DNA from: Pseudomonadota bacterium
Lineage (GTDB): Bacteria > Pseudomonadota > Gammaproteobacteria > Burkholderiales > JAJZUU01
Assembly (NCBI GenBank): GCA_021848325.1
Contig: JAJZUU010000024.1
Span: forward strand, 1-38,331
DNA: 38,331 nt
Direction: 5' to 3'
Shown: positions 16,458 to 25,644 of the stretch, in pieces
Layout of the letters: each line of letters starts with the position of its first letter
How positions within the stretch are numbered: position 1 is the stretch's first letter
Program-made: the position numbers and the translations under genes
Notes under the pieces: model-generated
Seen by the model: the letters and a program-made list of their open reading frames with translations, nothing else
Told to the model about the DNA's origin: nothing
The model's database searches: none

Positions 16458-17812
16458 ATGTTCTGACCGCCCCTGTGCGCCTGGTCCTGGGGTTCCTGGC
16501 CCTCTACATCCTGGCGTCCGTCCTGATTTTCGGTTATCTGTACAGCCAGCTCTCCGCCGCCCTGATCACGCAGATCGACAAGGCGTTGCTCGATCAGCAG
16601 AGGCTGCTGGTGATGCGGTACCATGATTACGGCCGAGCGGGGCTGCGGCGCGCCATTGAGAACCAAATCGCCAGCCGCGGGAGGGGCGAATGGGCCTACC
16701 GCATCGTGGACGCCGAGGGCAAGGTCGCGTTCGAGGCGGGCGGCCTGGTTCTGCCGCAGACCGTTCCGGGCAAGGGGGTGCGGGATGTGGAGGTCGATCG
16801 GGTCGGCCCTTCGCCGGGCAAACGGCGTGCCCGGGTACTGAGTTTTGCCCTGCCGGGCGGGCCGAAGGTGTTCATCGGCATCGACACGCGCCAGGCGGGC
16901 GAACTCATGCAGGGATTCCGGCATGCCTTCATGAGGACCGGGATACTGGTCGTGCTGCTCGGGGCGGCGGCCAGCCTATGGTTTGCGCGGCGCTTCCAAG
17001 GCCGCATCGAGGCCTTCAGCCAACTGGCAAGACGGATCGTGAAGTCGGGGGACCTGTCCAGCCGCATGCCGGTGCAGGGAAACGACGAGTTCGCCACCCT
17101 GGCGCTTAACGTGAACGCCATGCTGGAACGCATCGAGCGGCTGGTTCAGGGCATCCGTCAGGTAAGCGACAATATCGCCCACGACCTGCGCAGCCCCCTG
17201 ACGCGATTGCGCGCGGACGTGGAGGTGGCGTTGCAACAGAACGACCCGGCCACGGACCGAGCCACCCTGGAACGGGTGCTTTCCGAACTGGGAGGGATGC
17301 AGACCATCTTCAATTCGCTGTTGTCCCTGGGCCAGGCGGAGGCGGGGGGCATGCGCCTCAAGCGGAAACGCCTCGACCTGTCCGCCTTCCTCGCCGAGAT
17401 GGTCGATCTCTACTCCCCCAGCGCGGAAGAGCGGGAACTGGAACTGGCAGGCGAGATTGCTCCCGGCCTCGCAGTGTTCGGCGACAGGCAGCTATTGGCC
17501 CAGGCATTGTCCAACCTGCTGGATAATGCCCTGAAGTACGTACCCGCGGGCGGCACGATCCTGCTGCGCGCCGCCCGCGCCGGAAGCGCGGTGGAGATCC
17601 TCCTGGAGGACAGCGGCCCGGGTATCGCCCCCGAGATGCGGGAAAAGATCTTCGAACGCTTCACCCGCATCGACCCCAGCCGCACCCTCCCCGGCACCGG
17701 CTTGGGGCTGGCGCTGGTCAAGGCGTTCGTGGAACTGCACGGCGGCAGCGTCCGGGCGGCGGAGAGCGCGCTTGGGGGGGCCGCGTTCAAGGTCGAACTG
17801 CCTGCGGCGTAG
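16454..17812 (+). CDS. Membrane sensor histidine kinase
   Basis: 452 aa, partner of the preceding regulator, with a GTG start overlapping its stop (GTGA). Domains in order are: TM1 at about residues 8-32 (LVLGFLALYILASVLIFGYL); a periplasmic segment to about residue 150; TM2 (TGILVVLLGAAASLWFA); HAMP; HisKA with His243 (NIAHDLRSPLTRLR); and HATPase with the N box (NLLDNALKYV), G1 (EDSGPGI) and G2 (GTGLGLALVKAF). The periplasmic sensor is short and has no recognised fold, so the ligand is unknown. It ends 17 bp before the convergent tesA stop. Confidence 0.93.
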   Translation: MNVLTAPVRLVLGFLALYILASVLIFGYLYSQLSAALITQIDKALLDQQRLLVMRYHDYGRAGLRRAIENQIASRGRGEWAYRIVDAEGKVAFEAGGLVLPQTVPGKGVRDVEVDRVGPSPGKRRARVLSFALPGGPKVFIGIDTRQAGELMQGFRHAFMRTGILVVLLGAAASLWFARRFQGRIEAFSQLARRIVKSGDLSSRMPVQGNDEFATLALNVNAMLERIERLVQGIRQVSDNIAHDLRSPLTRLRADVEVALQQNDPATDRATLERVLSELGGMQTIFNSLLSLGQAEAGGMRLKRKRLDLSAFLAEMVDLYSPSAEERELELAGEIAPGLAVFGDRQLLAQALSNLLDNALKYVPAGGTILLRAARAGSAVEILLEDSGPGIAPEMREKIFERFTRIDPSRTLPGTGLGLALVKAFVELHGGSVRAAESALGGAAFKVELPAA

Positions 17813-17829
17813 CGGGGGATGCGGGACGC

Positions 17830-18489
17830 TCAACGGGATTCGGTAACCCGGCCCCGCGCGTCTTTCGCCCGCGAATGGGCGGCGTCCGCCAGCATCGGCT
17901 CCAGGTAGCGCCAGATATTGGCCAGGACCACGACTTGGGCCGCGGCATTGGGGTGGATGCCGTCCGCCTGAAACAGCCCCCGCTTGTTGGCTATCCCCTG
18001 TAGCATGAAGGGCACCAGGGGGAGGCGATCACGCCGGGCCAGACCCGTGTAGACATCGTGGAACTTTTCCGTATAGGCTGTGCCGTAATTCGGGGGCAGG
18101 CGCATTCCCACCAGCAACACCTTGGCGCGGTGCCTGCGGCATGCCTCTACGATCCCCTCCAGATTGGCGCGAGTCGCCTCGATGGGCAGCCCGCGCAAGC
18201 CGTCGTTGCCCCCCAGTTCGACAATGACGATGGCGGGGCGGTGGGCGTCCAGGGTCTGCTGGATGCGGTACAGGCCGCCTTGGGTGGTCTCGCCGCTGAT
18301 GCTGGCATTGACCACACGGTAGGCCGGCTTGCGCAGCGCCAGGCGCTGCTTCAACAGATCGACCCAGCCTGTCCCTTGCGCAAGGCCATAGCCGGCGGAC
18401 AGGCTGTCGCCGTAGACCAGGACCACCGGCGCGCCGTGGGCGGCGGCGGAAACCGACAAGGCAAGCACGATGACGACTCTGGCTAACAT
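17830..18489 (-). CDS. tesA: Secreted SGNH/GDSL esterase, TesA-like (arylesterase/acyl-CoA thioesterase I)
   Basis: 219 aa. It is a periplasmic lipase/esterase of the SGNH family. A signal peptide is predicted at residues 1-19 ([19 protein letters not shown]). Block I is VLVYGDSLSAGYG with Ser29, block III is ELGGNDGLRG, and block V is ADGIHPNAAAQ with the Asp/His pair. The start at 18489 is set by the signal peptide and a GGAAG ribosome site about 8 nt upstream. The gene is head-to-head with ybbA, as in E. coli, and the two start codons share bases, so each promoter must lie inside the other gene's 5' region. Confidence 0.93.
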   Translation of the reverse strand: MLARVVIVLALSVSAAAHGAPVVLVYGDSLSAGYGLAQGTGWVDLLKQRLALRKPAYRVVNASISGETTQGGLYRIQQTLDAHRPAIVIVELGGNDGLRGLPIEATRANLEGIVEACRRHRAKVLLVGMRLPPNYGTAYTEKFHDVYTGLARRDRLPLVPFMLQGIANKRGLFQADGIHPNAAAQVVVLANIWRYLEPMLADAAHSRAKDARGRVTESR

Positions 18490-19246
18490 GACGGATGCTT
18501 CCAAAAGGCCTATTGTGCAGGCGGCGGGCCTGACCAAGCAAGTGGAGAGCCAAGGCCGGCCGCTGGTCATCCTGCGTGAGGTGGACCTGCGCGTGGATGC
18601 CGGGGAATCGGTTGCCATCCTGGGTGCTTCGGGGTCGGGGAAATCCACCCTGCTCGGGCTTCTGGCCGGCCTGGACCACCCCAGCGCGGGAAAGGTGTGG
18701 ATCGACGGGACGGACCTGTTCGCCCTGAATGAGGACGGCAGGGCGGCCTTGCGGGCGAGGATGATCGGTTTCGTGTTCCAGGCGTTTCACCTCCTGCCCG
18801 CCCTTACCGCACTGGAAAACGTCATGCTGCCCCTGGAGCTGGCCGGGGCCCTGGAGGCGCGCCAGCGGGCACGCGCCGTTATGGAACGGGTGGGGCTGGG
18901 CGGGCGCACCGGCCATTACCCCGCCCAGCTTTCCGGCGGCGAGCAGCAGCGGGTCGCCATTGCCCGTGCCTTTGCCTCCCATCCCAAGCTGCTGCTCGCC
19001 GACGAACCCACCGGCAATCTGGATAGCGGGACGGGCGCGAGGATCATCGATCTGCTGTTCGAACTCAACCGGGAACAAGGGACCACCCTGCTGCTGGTCA
19101 CCCACGACGGGGAACTGGCAAGCCGCTGCAGCCGCCGTCTGAAGCTCGCGGCCGGGGTGCTGGAAGACGAGCTGGCGCCGCAGGAAGAGGCCGGGCTTAA
19201 CGTGCGACGCCGACCCCCCGTCGCCGCAGCGGACCGCGCCCGATGA
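18488..19246 (+). CDS. ybbA: ABC transporter ATP-binding protein YbbA-like
   Basis: 252 aa, a LolD/MacB-type ATPase. Walker A is GASGSGKST (46-54), the signature is [15 protein letters not shown], Walker B is [12 protein letters not shown], and the H-loop is [10 protein letters not shown]. It pairs with the FtsX-type permease downstream (ATGA overlap). The start is uncertain between 18488 and 18470; both lie within or next to the start of divergent tesA. E. coli YbbA-YbbP has no settled substrate; envelope lipid or lipoprotein handling is the usual inference, supported by linkage to the periplasmic esterase TesA. Confidence 0.93.
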   Translation: MTDASKRPIVQAAGLTKQVESQGRPLVILREVDLRVDAGESVAILGASGSGKSTLLGLLAGLDHPSAGKVWIDGTDLFALNEDGRAALRARMIGFVFQAFHLLPALTALENVMLPLELAGALEARQRARAVMERVGLGGRTGHYPAQLSGGEQQRVAIARAFASHPKLLLADEPTGNLDSGTGARIIDLLFELNREQGTTLLLVTHDGELASRCSRRLKLAAGVLEDELAPQEEAGLNVRRRPPVAAADRAR

Positions 19247-21723
19247 ATGCCTGGAGGCTTTCCCTGCGCCTGCTGCGCCGCGAGTGGCGCGCGGGGGAAT
19301 TGCGCGTGCTGCTGCTGGCGGTGATGGTGGCGGTGGCCGGCCTCACCACGGTGGGGTTTTTCACGGACCGGGTGCGCCAGGCCCTGGACCGGCAGGCGGG
19401 CCAGTTGCTGGGGGCGGACTTGGTGATTGCATCCGACCATCCCCTTCCGCCCGGCTACCGCGAGGCGGCGGCGAAGTTCGGCCTCCGGCTGGCGCGGACC
19501 GTAAGCTTTCCCAGCATGGCGCTGTACGGGGAGCGTACCCGGTTGGCGGAAGTCAAGGCGGTCAGCCCGGGCTATCCCCTGCGCGGGCGGCTGCAGGTGA
19601 GCGACGGGCCGGCCGCACCGGAGCGCGACGCCGCGGGAATCCCCCAGCCGGGGACGGTTTGGCTGGAGCGACGCCTGCTCGATCAACTGGCCCTCAAGGT
19701 GGGCGATCAACTGGTTTTGGGAAACGCGCGCCTCACGGTGGCCGCAGTGCTGACCCGGGAACCTGACCGGAGCGGCAATTTCTTCAGCATCGCCCCGCGT
19801 CTGATGATGAATTGGGACGACCTGGCGCGCACCGGGTTGATTCAGCCCGCCAGCCGCGTTCACTACCGCCTGCTGCTGGCGGGGCCGGTGCGGGCCGGCG
19901 CCGCCTTCCGCGCATGGGCGCAGCCCCGTCTGGGGCGGGGGGAAAGGCTGGAGGGGGTGGAGGATGCGCGGCCGGAAGTCCGCGCTGCGCTGGATCGCGG
20001 CCAGGTCTACCTGGGGCTGGCCGCGCTGGTGAGCGCGGTGCTGGCGGGGGTTGCCGTGGCCCTCGGCGCGCGGCGGTTCATGCAGCGCCACCTGGATAGC
20101 TGCGCCCTGATGCGCTGCTTTGGCGCAAGCCAGGGGCTCATTTTCCGTCTCTATCTCTACCAGTTCCTATGGCTCGGGTTGGCGGCCAGCCTGCTGGGCA
20201 GCATCCTGGGATACCTGGCACAGAACGTGCTCGCCTACTGGCTCGCGCCGCTGTTCGCGGCCGGGTTGCCGCAGCCGGCGCTGTCCGGCCTCCCGCGGGG
20301 CGTGTTGGCCGGCATGGCGCTGCTGCTGAGTTTCAGTCTGCCGCCGTTGCTGCGTCTCAGCTCGGTGCCCACCCTCAGGGTGTTACGCCGGGAACTGGGG
20401 CCGCCGCGGCGCCTCGGAGGAGCGAGCTATGTCCTGGGGTTCGCGGTGGTGGGCGGCCTGCTGTTGTGGCAGGCGGGGGATATCCGGCTCGGCGCCTATG
20501 CGCTGGCGGGGCTGGGAGGGACGATGTTTCTCGCCGCCGCGGCCGCTTGGGGGCTGATCCGGCTGCTGGCCTATTTCCGCGGCGGCGGCGCCTGGTTCTA
20601 CGGCTTGGCCAACGTGAGCCGCCGCAAGTGGGGCAGCGTGGTGCAGATCGTGGGTTTCGCCCTGGGTGTCATGGCGCTATTGTTGCTGACCCTGGTGCGG
20701 GGCGATCTGATGGAGAGCTGGCGCAACACGCTGCCGCCCGACGCGCCGAACCGCTTCGTCATCAACGTTCAGCCGGATCAGTTGGCCCCTCTCAGGCGGT
20801 TTTTCTCCCTGCAGCGCCGCCCTGTCCCGGCGTTTTTCCCCATGGTGCGGGGAAGGCTGGTGGCCGTCAACGGCCGGCCGGTAGTGGCGGCCGGCTATGC
20901 GGACGAAAGGGCGCGGCGCCTGGTGGAAAGGGAATTCAACCTGTCCTGGGCGAGCCGCCCCCGGCGCGACAATCAGATCGTGGCCGGGCGCTGGTGGGGC
21001 GATTCGGACCGGGGCCGGCCGCTGCTGTCGGTGGAGCAGGGCGTTGCCCGCACCCTCGGCATCAGGCTGGGCGACCGGCTCACCTACGACGTCGCCGGCA
21101 CGCGCTTTACGGCCAAGGTGGCGAATCTGCGCAAGGTGGACTGGGATTCGTTCCAGGTGAATTTTTTCGTGGTCGCCGCCCCCGGTCTGCTGGAGGGTTA
21201 TCCCGCCAGCTACGTCACCAGCTTCTACCTGCCGCCGGGTAAGGGCGCCCTTCTCAATCAAATGGTTGAGGCGTTCCCCAACCTCACCGTCATCGACGTG
21301 GCCGCCATCATGTCCCAGGTGCGCGCCGTCATGGACCGGGTGGCGGGGGCCATGGAGTTCGTGTTTCTGTTCACCCTGTTGGCCGGCCTGGGGGTGCTCT
21401 ACGCCGCCATTGTCGCCACCCGGGACGAGCGGCTCTACGAGGCGGCGCTGCTGCGCACCCTTGGTGCGAGCCGGCGCCAACTGTTTGCGGGGCAACTGAG
21501 CGAGTTTGCGGTCATCGGGCTGCTGGCCGGCCTGGTGGCCGCCGCGGGGGCGAGCGGAGCGGGCTACCTGTTGAGCACCCGGGTCCTGAACCTGCCTTAT
21601 GTATTCAACCCTTGGCTGTGGGGGCTGGGAGTCCCGGCGGCCGGGATTGGGGTGACCCTGGCCGGGCTGCTGGGCACCCGCAAGATCCTGGTTCGCCCGC
21701 CGCTGGAGACCTTGCGCGCCTAA
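19243..21723 (+). CDS. ybbP: FtsX-family ABC permease YbbP-like
   Basis: 826 aa, similar to the E. coli YbbP length. It has a duplicated MacB/FtsX-type architecture: TM1 near residues 16-38 ([17 protein letters not shown]), a periplasmic MacB-like domain, then a TM bundle around residues 250-440, a central TM near 460 ([18 protein letters not shown]), a second periplasmic domain (about 500-690), and a C-terminal FtsX triple TM ([53 protein letters not shown]). It probably forms a mechanotransmission-type complex with YbbA. Family B element copy 1 begins one base after the TAA stop. Confidence 0.93.
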   Translation: MNAWRLSLRLLRREWRAGELRVLLLAVMVAVAGLTTVGFFTDRVRQALDRQAGQLLGADLVIASDHPLPPGYREAAAKFGLRLARTVSFPSMALYGERTRLAEVKAVSPGYPLRGRLQVSDGPAAPERDAAGIPQPGTVWLERRLLDQLALKVGDQLVLGNARLTVAAVLTREPDRSGNFFSIAPRLMMNWDDLARTGLIQPASRVHYRLLLAGPVRAGAAFRAWAQPRLGRGERLEGVEDARPEVRAALDRGQVYLGLAALVSAVLAGVAVALGARRFMQRHLDSCALMRCFGASQGLIFRLYLYQFLWLGLAASLLGSILGYLAQNVLAYWLAPLFAAGLPQPALSGLPRGVLAGMALLLSFSLPPLLRLSSVPTLRVLRRELGPPRRLGGASYVLGFAVVGGLLLWQAGDIRLGAYALAGLGGTMFLAAAAAWGLIRLLAYFRGGGAWFYGLANVSRRKWGSVVQIVGFALGVMALLLLTLVRGDLMESWRNTLPPDAPNRFVINVQPDQLAPLRRFFSLQRRPVPAFFPMVRGRLVAVNGRPVVAAGYADERARRLVEREFNLSWASRPRRDNQIVAGRWWGDSDRGRPLLSVEQGVARTLGIRLGDRLTYDVAGTRFTAKVANLRKVDWDSFQVNFFVVAAPGLLEGYPASYVTSFYLPPGKGALLNQMVEAFPNLTVIDVAAIMSQVRAVMDRVAGAMEFVFLFTLLAGLGVLYAAIVATRDERLYEAALLRTLGASRRQLFAGQLSEFAVIGLLAGLVAAAGASGAGYLLSTRVLNLPYVFNPWLWGLGVPAAGIGVTLAGLLGTRKILVRPPLETLRA

Positions 21724-21724
21724 A

Positions 21725-21846
21725 CCTAGAAACGGCAGTCCGACTCGTAGCGGGCTCACCAAACGGGTGAACCCTGGAATTATGGAAAAGTAAATTAGAA
21801 GCACGATGTTAAAACCTCAATGGAGCGGTCAACTGCCATTTCTAGG
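21725..21846. mobile_element. MITE-like element, family B, copy 1 (122 bp)
   Basis: Ends are CCTAGAAACGGCAGT and, on the other strand, CCTAGAAATGGCAGT: 15-bp terminal inverted repeats with one mismatch. Compared with the reverse complement of copy 2 it shares GGGCTCACCAAA (21752-21763) and a 26-nt block at 21808-21833 with one mismatch; the middle has diverged with small indels. It has no coding capacity. No clear target duplication flanks this copy. It starts one base after the ybbP stop codon. Confidence 0.8.
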
Positions 21847-21906
21847 ATTATATGCCGGCTCCGGAGTTTCTCGCCAAGGACGAGGCATTCTGGTTCGGGC
21901 TGGCGC

Positions 21907-21961
21907 GCGACCTCCGGGGCGGACCTCCTGTGGTAGAATTCTTCGCTTTTGCGGAGGTCGC
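21907..21961 (+). promoter_or_regulatory. purT leader with a possible ribosome-site-sequestering fold
   Basis: GCGACCTCCG (21907-21916) is perfectly complementary over 10 nt to CGGAGGTCGC (21952-21961), which contains the purT ribosome site; a second GACCTCC (21922-21928) could also pair. If transcription starts upstream of 21907, the ribosome site could be masked. A TAGAAT at 21934-21939 could instead be a -10 that skips these segments. The remainder of 21847-21906 shows nothing I can identify. Confidence 0.3.
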
Positions 21962-21962
21962 C

Positions 21963-23162
21963 ATGAGGATCGGCACGCCATTGAGCCCTACGGCCACCCG
22001 GGTCATGCTGCTGGGCAGCGGGGAACTGGGCAAGGAGGTGATTATCGCCCTGCAGCGGCTGGGGGTGGAGGTGATCGCCGTGGACCGCTACCCCAATGCG
22101 CCGGGGCATCAGGTGGCGCACCGCGCCCATGTCGTCGACATGACCGACGGCGCGGCCCTGCGCCGCCTGATCGAGCAGGAGCGCCCCCACCTGGTGGTGC
22201 CGGAGATCGAGGCGATTGCCACGGAAATGTTGGTGGAGTTGGAGCGGGACGGCGTGGCCGAGGTGATTCCCACGGCCCGGGCGGCGCGGCTCACCATGAA
22301 CCGGGAGGGCATCCGGCGCCTGGCCGCCGAGACCCTGGGGCTGCCGGTTTCGCCCTATGCCTTCGCGGAAAGCCTGGAGGAATTGCAGGCCGCCATCGAC
22401 GGCTCGATCGGCTATCCCTGCGTGGTAAAGCCGGTCATGTCCTCCTCCGGCAAGGGGCAATCCAAGGTGGATGGGCCCGGGGACGTGCAGGCCTCATGGG
22501 ACTATGCCGGCAGCGGCGGCCGGGTGCGGAGGGGCAAGGTCATCGTCGAGGGGTTCATCGATTTCGATTACGAGATCACCCTGCTGACGGTGCGGGCGGT
22601 GGGGTCCTCCGGCCAGGTGGAGACCTATTTCTGCGCGCCCATCGGCCACCTGCAGGTCAATGGCGACTACGTGGAGAGCTGGCAGCCCCAGCCGATGAGT
22701 GCGGAGGCCCTGCGCCGGGCCCGGGAGATCGCCGGCAAGGTCACCGAGAACCTGGGCGGGCGCGGCATCTTCGGGGTGGAGCTGTTCGTGAAAGGGGACC
22801 GGATATGGTTCTCCGAGGTGAGCCCGCGGCCCCACGACACCGGGATGGTGACCATGGTGAGCCAGGCGCAGAACGAATTCGAACTGCACGCCAAGGCGAT
22901 CCTCGGCCTGCCGGTGGACGTGTCCCTGCGCGCCCCCGGGGCGAGCGCCGTGATCTATGGCGGCATGGACGGCGAGGGCATCGCCTTCGCGGGGGTGGAT
23001 CAGGCGTTGCGCGTGCCGCAAAGCGATCTGCGGCTGTTCGGCAAGCCGCTGGCCTTTCCCCGGCGGCGCATGGGCGTGGCCCTGGCCAACGGGACGGATA
23101 CGGAGCAGGCGCGGCAGCGCGCCAAACTGGCGGCCAGCCGGGTCAAGCCCGTGAGGGGGTAG
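21963..23162 (+). CDS. purT: Formate-dependent phosphoribosylglycinamide formyltransferase PurT
   Basis: 399 aa (E. coli 392). It makes formyl-GAR from GAR, formate and ATP in purine synthesis, as the folate-independent alternative to PurN. It is an ATP-grasp enzyme: N-terminal [21 protein letters not shown], the glycine loop [14 protein letters not shown], the metal-binding [23 protein letters not shown], and the C-terminal [11 protein letters not shown]. The ATG at 21963 is chosen because similarity starts at [12 protein letters not shown] and GGAGG lies 6 nt upstream; the frame extends back to 21852 without family similarity. The globin gene begins 2 bp after its stop. It is bracketed, with two further genes, by inverted family B elements. 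Confidence 0.95.
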   Translation: MRIGTPLSPTATRVMLLGSGELGKEVIIALQRLGVEVIAVDRYPNAPGHQVAHRAHVVDMTDGAALRRLIEQERPHLVVPEIEAIATEMLVELERDGVAEVIPTARAARLTMNREGIRRLAAETLGLPVSPYAFAESLEELQAAIDGSIGYPCVVKPVMSSSGKGQSKVDGPGDVQASWDYAGSGGRVRRGKVIVEGFIDFDYEITLLTVRAVGSSGQVETYFCAPIGHLQVNGDYVESWQPQPMSAEALRRAREIAGKVTENLGGRGIFGVELFVKGDRIWFSEVSPRPHDTGMVTMVSQAQNEFELHAKAILGLPVDVSLRAPGASAVIYGGMDGEGIAFAGVDQALRVPQSDLRLFGKPLAFPRRRMGVALANGTDTEQARQRAKLAASRVKPVRG

Positions 23163-23163
23163 C

Positions 23164-23544
23164 ATGGAAACACATTACGCCAGGGCGGGCGGCGAGCAGG
23201 CACTGCGGCGGCTGGTGGACCGGTTTTACGATCTCATGGACCAGGACCCGGACTATTACGGCATTCGCAAACTGCACCCTGGGGACCTCGCCTCATCCCG
23301 CGAGAAGTTGTTCATGTTCCTGTCCGGCTGGACCGGCGGCCCCAGTCTGTACACCGACAAGTTCGGCCATCCCAGGCTGCGCCAGCGCCACCTTCCCTTC
23401 GCCATCGGCGAGGCGGAGCGGGACCAGTGGATGGCGTGCATGACGCGGGCCATGGAAGAGGTGGGACTGGAGGAAGGCCTGCGTGCCGAACTCGGCCGCG
23501 CATTCCGGAAGACCGCCGATTTCATGCGCAACAAGGCCGGTTGA
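23164..23544 (+). CDS. Group II truncated haemoglobin
   Basis: 126 aa. It is a haem-binding 2-on-2 globin. Visible features are FYDLMDQDP with Tyr at the B10-type position, the linker-type GWTGGPSLYTDKFGHPRLRQ, proximal His in RQRHLPFAI, and Trp in ERDQWMACM at the G8-type position that marks group II. Such proteins bind O2 or NO and are linked to oxidative or nitrosative stress and redox reactions; the specific role here is unknown. It starts 1 bp beyond the purT stop, so it is almost certainly cotranscribed. The ribosome site would lie in the GTGAGGGGG end of purT. Confidence 0.9.
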   Translation: METHYARAGGEQALRRLVDRFYDLMDQDPDYYGIRKLHPGDLASSREKLFMFLSGWTGGPSLYTDKFGHPRLRQRHLPFAIGEAERDQWMACMTRAMEEVGLEEGLRAELGRAFRKTADFMRNKAG

Positions 23545-23585
23545 CGGCCCGCGCCGCGACGTGACAAATAATTAATCCCGACACG

Positions 23586-23614
23586 CTGGACATGGCTCGC
23601 GCAAGCGGGATAAT
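23586..23614 (+). promoter_or_regulatory. Candidate promoter of the glycine-zipper gene
   Basis: CTGGAC (23586-23591) and GATAAT (23609-23614) are 17 bp apart, 37 bp before the ATG, just after an AT-rich run (ACAAATAATTAAT) that could act as an UP element. TAGAAT at 23622-23627 is an alternative -10. Confidence 0.4.
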
Positions 23615-23651
23615 TGGGCCGTAGAATTCGGTTATGGAAAGGGGATCAAAC

Positions 23652-23996
23652 ATGAAGCGGGTCAATTGGATTGCACTGGTCCTGGCCTCCGGGCTGGCGC
23701 TGCCGGCGCTGGCCGGCGGCATAGACGGCGACGCGGTCATCGGCGGCGCCCTGGGTGGGGCCGCGGGTGCGGCCGTCGGCTCCGCCGTCGGGGGCAGGGA
23801 CGGGGCGATCATCGGCGGGGCGATCGGGGGCGCCACCGGCACCGCCATCGCTACCGACGGCAAGCGCAGGGAGAGGCCCAGGGTGAAACGGGAAGTGGTC
23901 TACGAGGACGAGGGCGGCCGCTATCACCATGACAACGGCCGCCATCTGGGCCAGTATAAGCACAGGTACAGGCATAAGCATCACGACGACGATTGA
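23652..23996 (+). CDS. Exported glycine-zipper protein
   Basis: 114 aa. Residues 1-21 form a signal peptide (MKRVNWIALVLASGLALPAL then AGG). Next comes a glycine-zipper 2TM-like stretch of repeated GGA and AIGG-type steps, about residues 25-65 (VIGGALGGAAGAAVGSAVGG and AIIGGAIGGATGTAIA). A highly charged His/Lys/Asp tail (HKHHDDD) could bind metal. Such proteins sit in or at the membranes of proteobacteria; the function is unknown. The start at 23652 has AAGGGG upstream; an in-frame start at 23634 would spoil the signal peptide. Its TGA stop lies inside the 5-bp target duplication of family B copy 2. Confidence 0.78.
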   Translation: MKRVNWIALVLASGLALPALAGGIDGDAVIGGALGGAAGAAVGSAVGGRDGAIIGGAIGGATGTAIATDGKRRERPRVKREVVYEDEGGRYHHDNGRHLGQYKHRYRHKHHDDD

Positions 23997-23997
23997 A

Positions 23998-24112
23998 CCT
24001 AGAAACGGCGGTTGACCGCTCCATTGAAGTTTTAACGACATGATTGTAATGTGGTTTTCAATGATTTCAGGATTTACCCATTTGGTGAGCCCGTCCAACT
24101 ACCGTTTCTAGG
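23998..24112. mobile_element. MITE-like element, family B, copy 2 (115 bp), with 5-bp target duplication
   Basis: It is inverted relative to copy 1. Terminal repeats are CCTAGAAACGGCGGTTGAC at the left and CCTAGAAACGGTAGTTGGAC read from the right. It is flanked by a direct TTGAA on each side (23993-23997 and 24113-24117), the best evidence here for transposition with a 5-bp duplication. Blocks shared with copy 1 are at 24011-24036 and 24081-24092. It has no coding capacity. The left TTGAA contains the stop codon of the glycine-zipper gene. Confidence 0.85.
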
Positions 24113-24133
24113 TTGAATGTTGTACCGCCGCCA

Positions 24134-24171
24134 CAACAATAAAGGCGCTCCGCGGAGCGCCTTTATTGTTG
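24134..24171. terminator. Bidirectional intrinsic terminator, 38-bp perfect palindrome
   Basis: The core GGCGCTCC/GGAGCGCC is flanked by CAACAATAAA on one side and its exact complement on the other, so either strand gives a GC-rich hairpin followed by TTTATTGTT. It lies between the ends of the plus-strand glycine-zipper unit and the minus-strand rhlE (stop at 24198) and suits both. Confidence 0.88.
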
Positions 24172-24197
24172 CCGGGATCTTTTCGCCCGGCCGCGGC

Positions 24198-25523
24198 TTA
24201 CCGCGAAGGGCCGCGGCGGGCACCGAAGCCGGCACCCCCGGGGCGTCCCGTCCCCCCCGAAGGCAGGCCGCGCTCCCGCCTTCCCCCGCTGCCGCTGGAA
24301 CTCCGACCGCCCTTGCCCGCGCCGAAGCGGCTATCCGCCCCCTGCCCGTGCCGTTTGCGGCTTGAAGCCGCATCGGGGCGCAGCGTGGTCTTGGGCTCCA
24401 GACCCGGGATTACGTGGCGCGAGATGTCCTGGCCGGTGAAATGCTCGATGCGCTTAAGGTTTGCCCAGTCCCGCGGCGAAGCGAACGAAACCGCGATTCC
24501 CGAGGCGCCGGCGCGGCCGGTGCGGCCGATGCGGTGCACGTAGTCCTCGGCGAATTTCGGCAGGTCGTAATTGATCACGTGGGTGATTCCGGCGACGTCG
24601 ATGCCGCGCGCGGCCACGTCAGTGGCCACCAGCACCCGGATGGCCCCGCCGCGCAACCGAGTGAGGGTGCGGTTGCGCGCTCCCTGGGCCATGTCGCCGT
24701 GCAAAGCGGCGGCGGAGTGACCCTGGGCGTAGAGATTGTCCGCCAGGGTATCCGCGTCACGCTTGGTGGCGGTAAACACGATGGCCTGTTTGAGTTCCGT
24801 GTCGCTCAGCAGGTGCGCCAGCAGCCGGTTCTTGTGGGACAGATCGTCCACGCAATGCAGCCGCTGCTCGATGTTCTCGTGCTTGACATGCTGGCTGGTC
24901 ATCTGCAGGCGCTTGGGGTCTTTCAGCAGGCGCTGCGCGAGCCGCGCTACCGTGCCCTCGAAGGTGGCGGAAAACATCAGGGTCTGGCGGGATGCCGGCG
25001 TGGCGGCGCAGATCTGCTCCACTGCTTCCAGGAAACCCATGTCCAGCATACGGTCGGCTTCGTCCAGGATGAGTATCTCCAGGCGCGACAGATCGATCCG
25101 TCCCCGCTCCAGGTGGTCGATCAGGCGGCCCGGGGTGGCCACCATGATGTCGATCGGGCGCGACAGCAGTTTGTTCTGCAGGGGATAGGGCATGCCGCCC
25201 AGAATGCTGACCACCTTGGCGCGCAGGTGTTTGCCGTAACGGGTGGCGGCATCGGTGACCTGCTGCGCCAGTTCCCGGGTGGGGGCGAGCACCAGCACGC
25301 GCGGACCGCGGCAGTTGGGCCGCACGTCCGTGGCCAGCCGCTGCAGCGCGGGCAGGATAAAGGCGGCGGTTTTGCCGGTGCCGGTCTGGGCCGAGGCCAT
25401 TAGATCGCGGCCGGCCAGGACTTCCGGGATAGCCTGCTCCTGGATCGGCGTCGGCGTGGTGTAGCCGGCCTCGGACAGGGCCTGCAGCAAGGGTTGGGCA
25501 AGGGCAAGTTTTTCAAATGACAC
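24198..25523 (-). CDS. rhlE: DEAD-box RNA helicase RhlE
   Basis: 441 aa. It is an ATP-dependent RNA helicase linked to ribosome assembly and RNA decay. The Q motif is GYTTPTPIQEQAIP, motif I is AQTGTGKT (45-52), motif II is DEAD (ILILDEADRML), motif III is SAT (LMFSATFEG), and motif VI is HRIGRTGRAG. The C-terminal tail from about residue 375 is Arg/Gly/Ser-rich (GKGGRSSSGSGGRRERG), an RNA-binding tail typical of RhlE. It starts at a GTG at 25523 with AGGA 7 nt upstream. It is probably transcribed alone, ending at the palindromic terminator. Confidence 0.95.
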   Translation of the reverse strand: MSFEKLALAQPLLQALSEAGYTTPTPIQEQAIPEVLAGRDLMASAQTGTGKTAAFILPALQRLATDVRPNCRGPRVLVLAPTRELAQQVTDAATRYGKHLRAKVVSILGGMPYPLQNKLLSRPIDIMVATPGRLIDHLERGRIDLSRLEILILDEADRMLDMGFLEAVEQICAATPASRQTLMFSATFEGTVARLAQRLLKDPKRLQMTSQHVKHENIEQRLHCVDDLSHKNRLLAHLLSDTELKQAIVFTATKRDADTLADNLYAQGHSAAALHGDMAQGARNRTLTRLRGGAIRVLVATDVAARGIDVAGITHVINYDLPKFAEDYVHRIGRTGRAGASGIAVSFASPRDWANLKRIEHFTGQDISRHVIPGLEPKTTLRPDAASSRKRHGQGADSRFGAGKGGRSSSGSGGRRERGLPSGGTGRPGGAGFGARRGPSR

Positions 25524-25644
25524 GTTCTGTTCCTCATGACAATAAAACGGCGCGCAGCCAGGGCGAGGCAGACAGACACGGGATTGGTCCGTGGCGGAAA
25601 CAATAGCACTGCTGGCGCAAAAACATCGTCGCTAACCAGGAGTG

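Noticed and set aside
21852-21962. 37-residue N-terminal extension of PurT
   Set aside because: The frame is open from an ATG just after the family B element, but PurT similarity and the GGAGG ribosome site both point to 21963.
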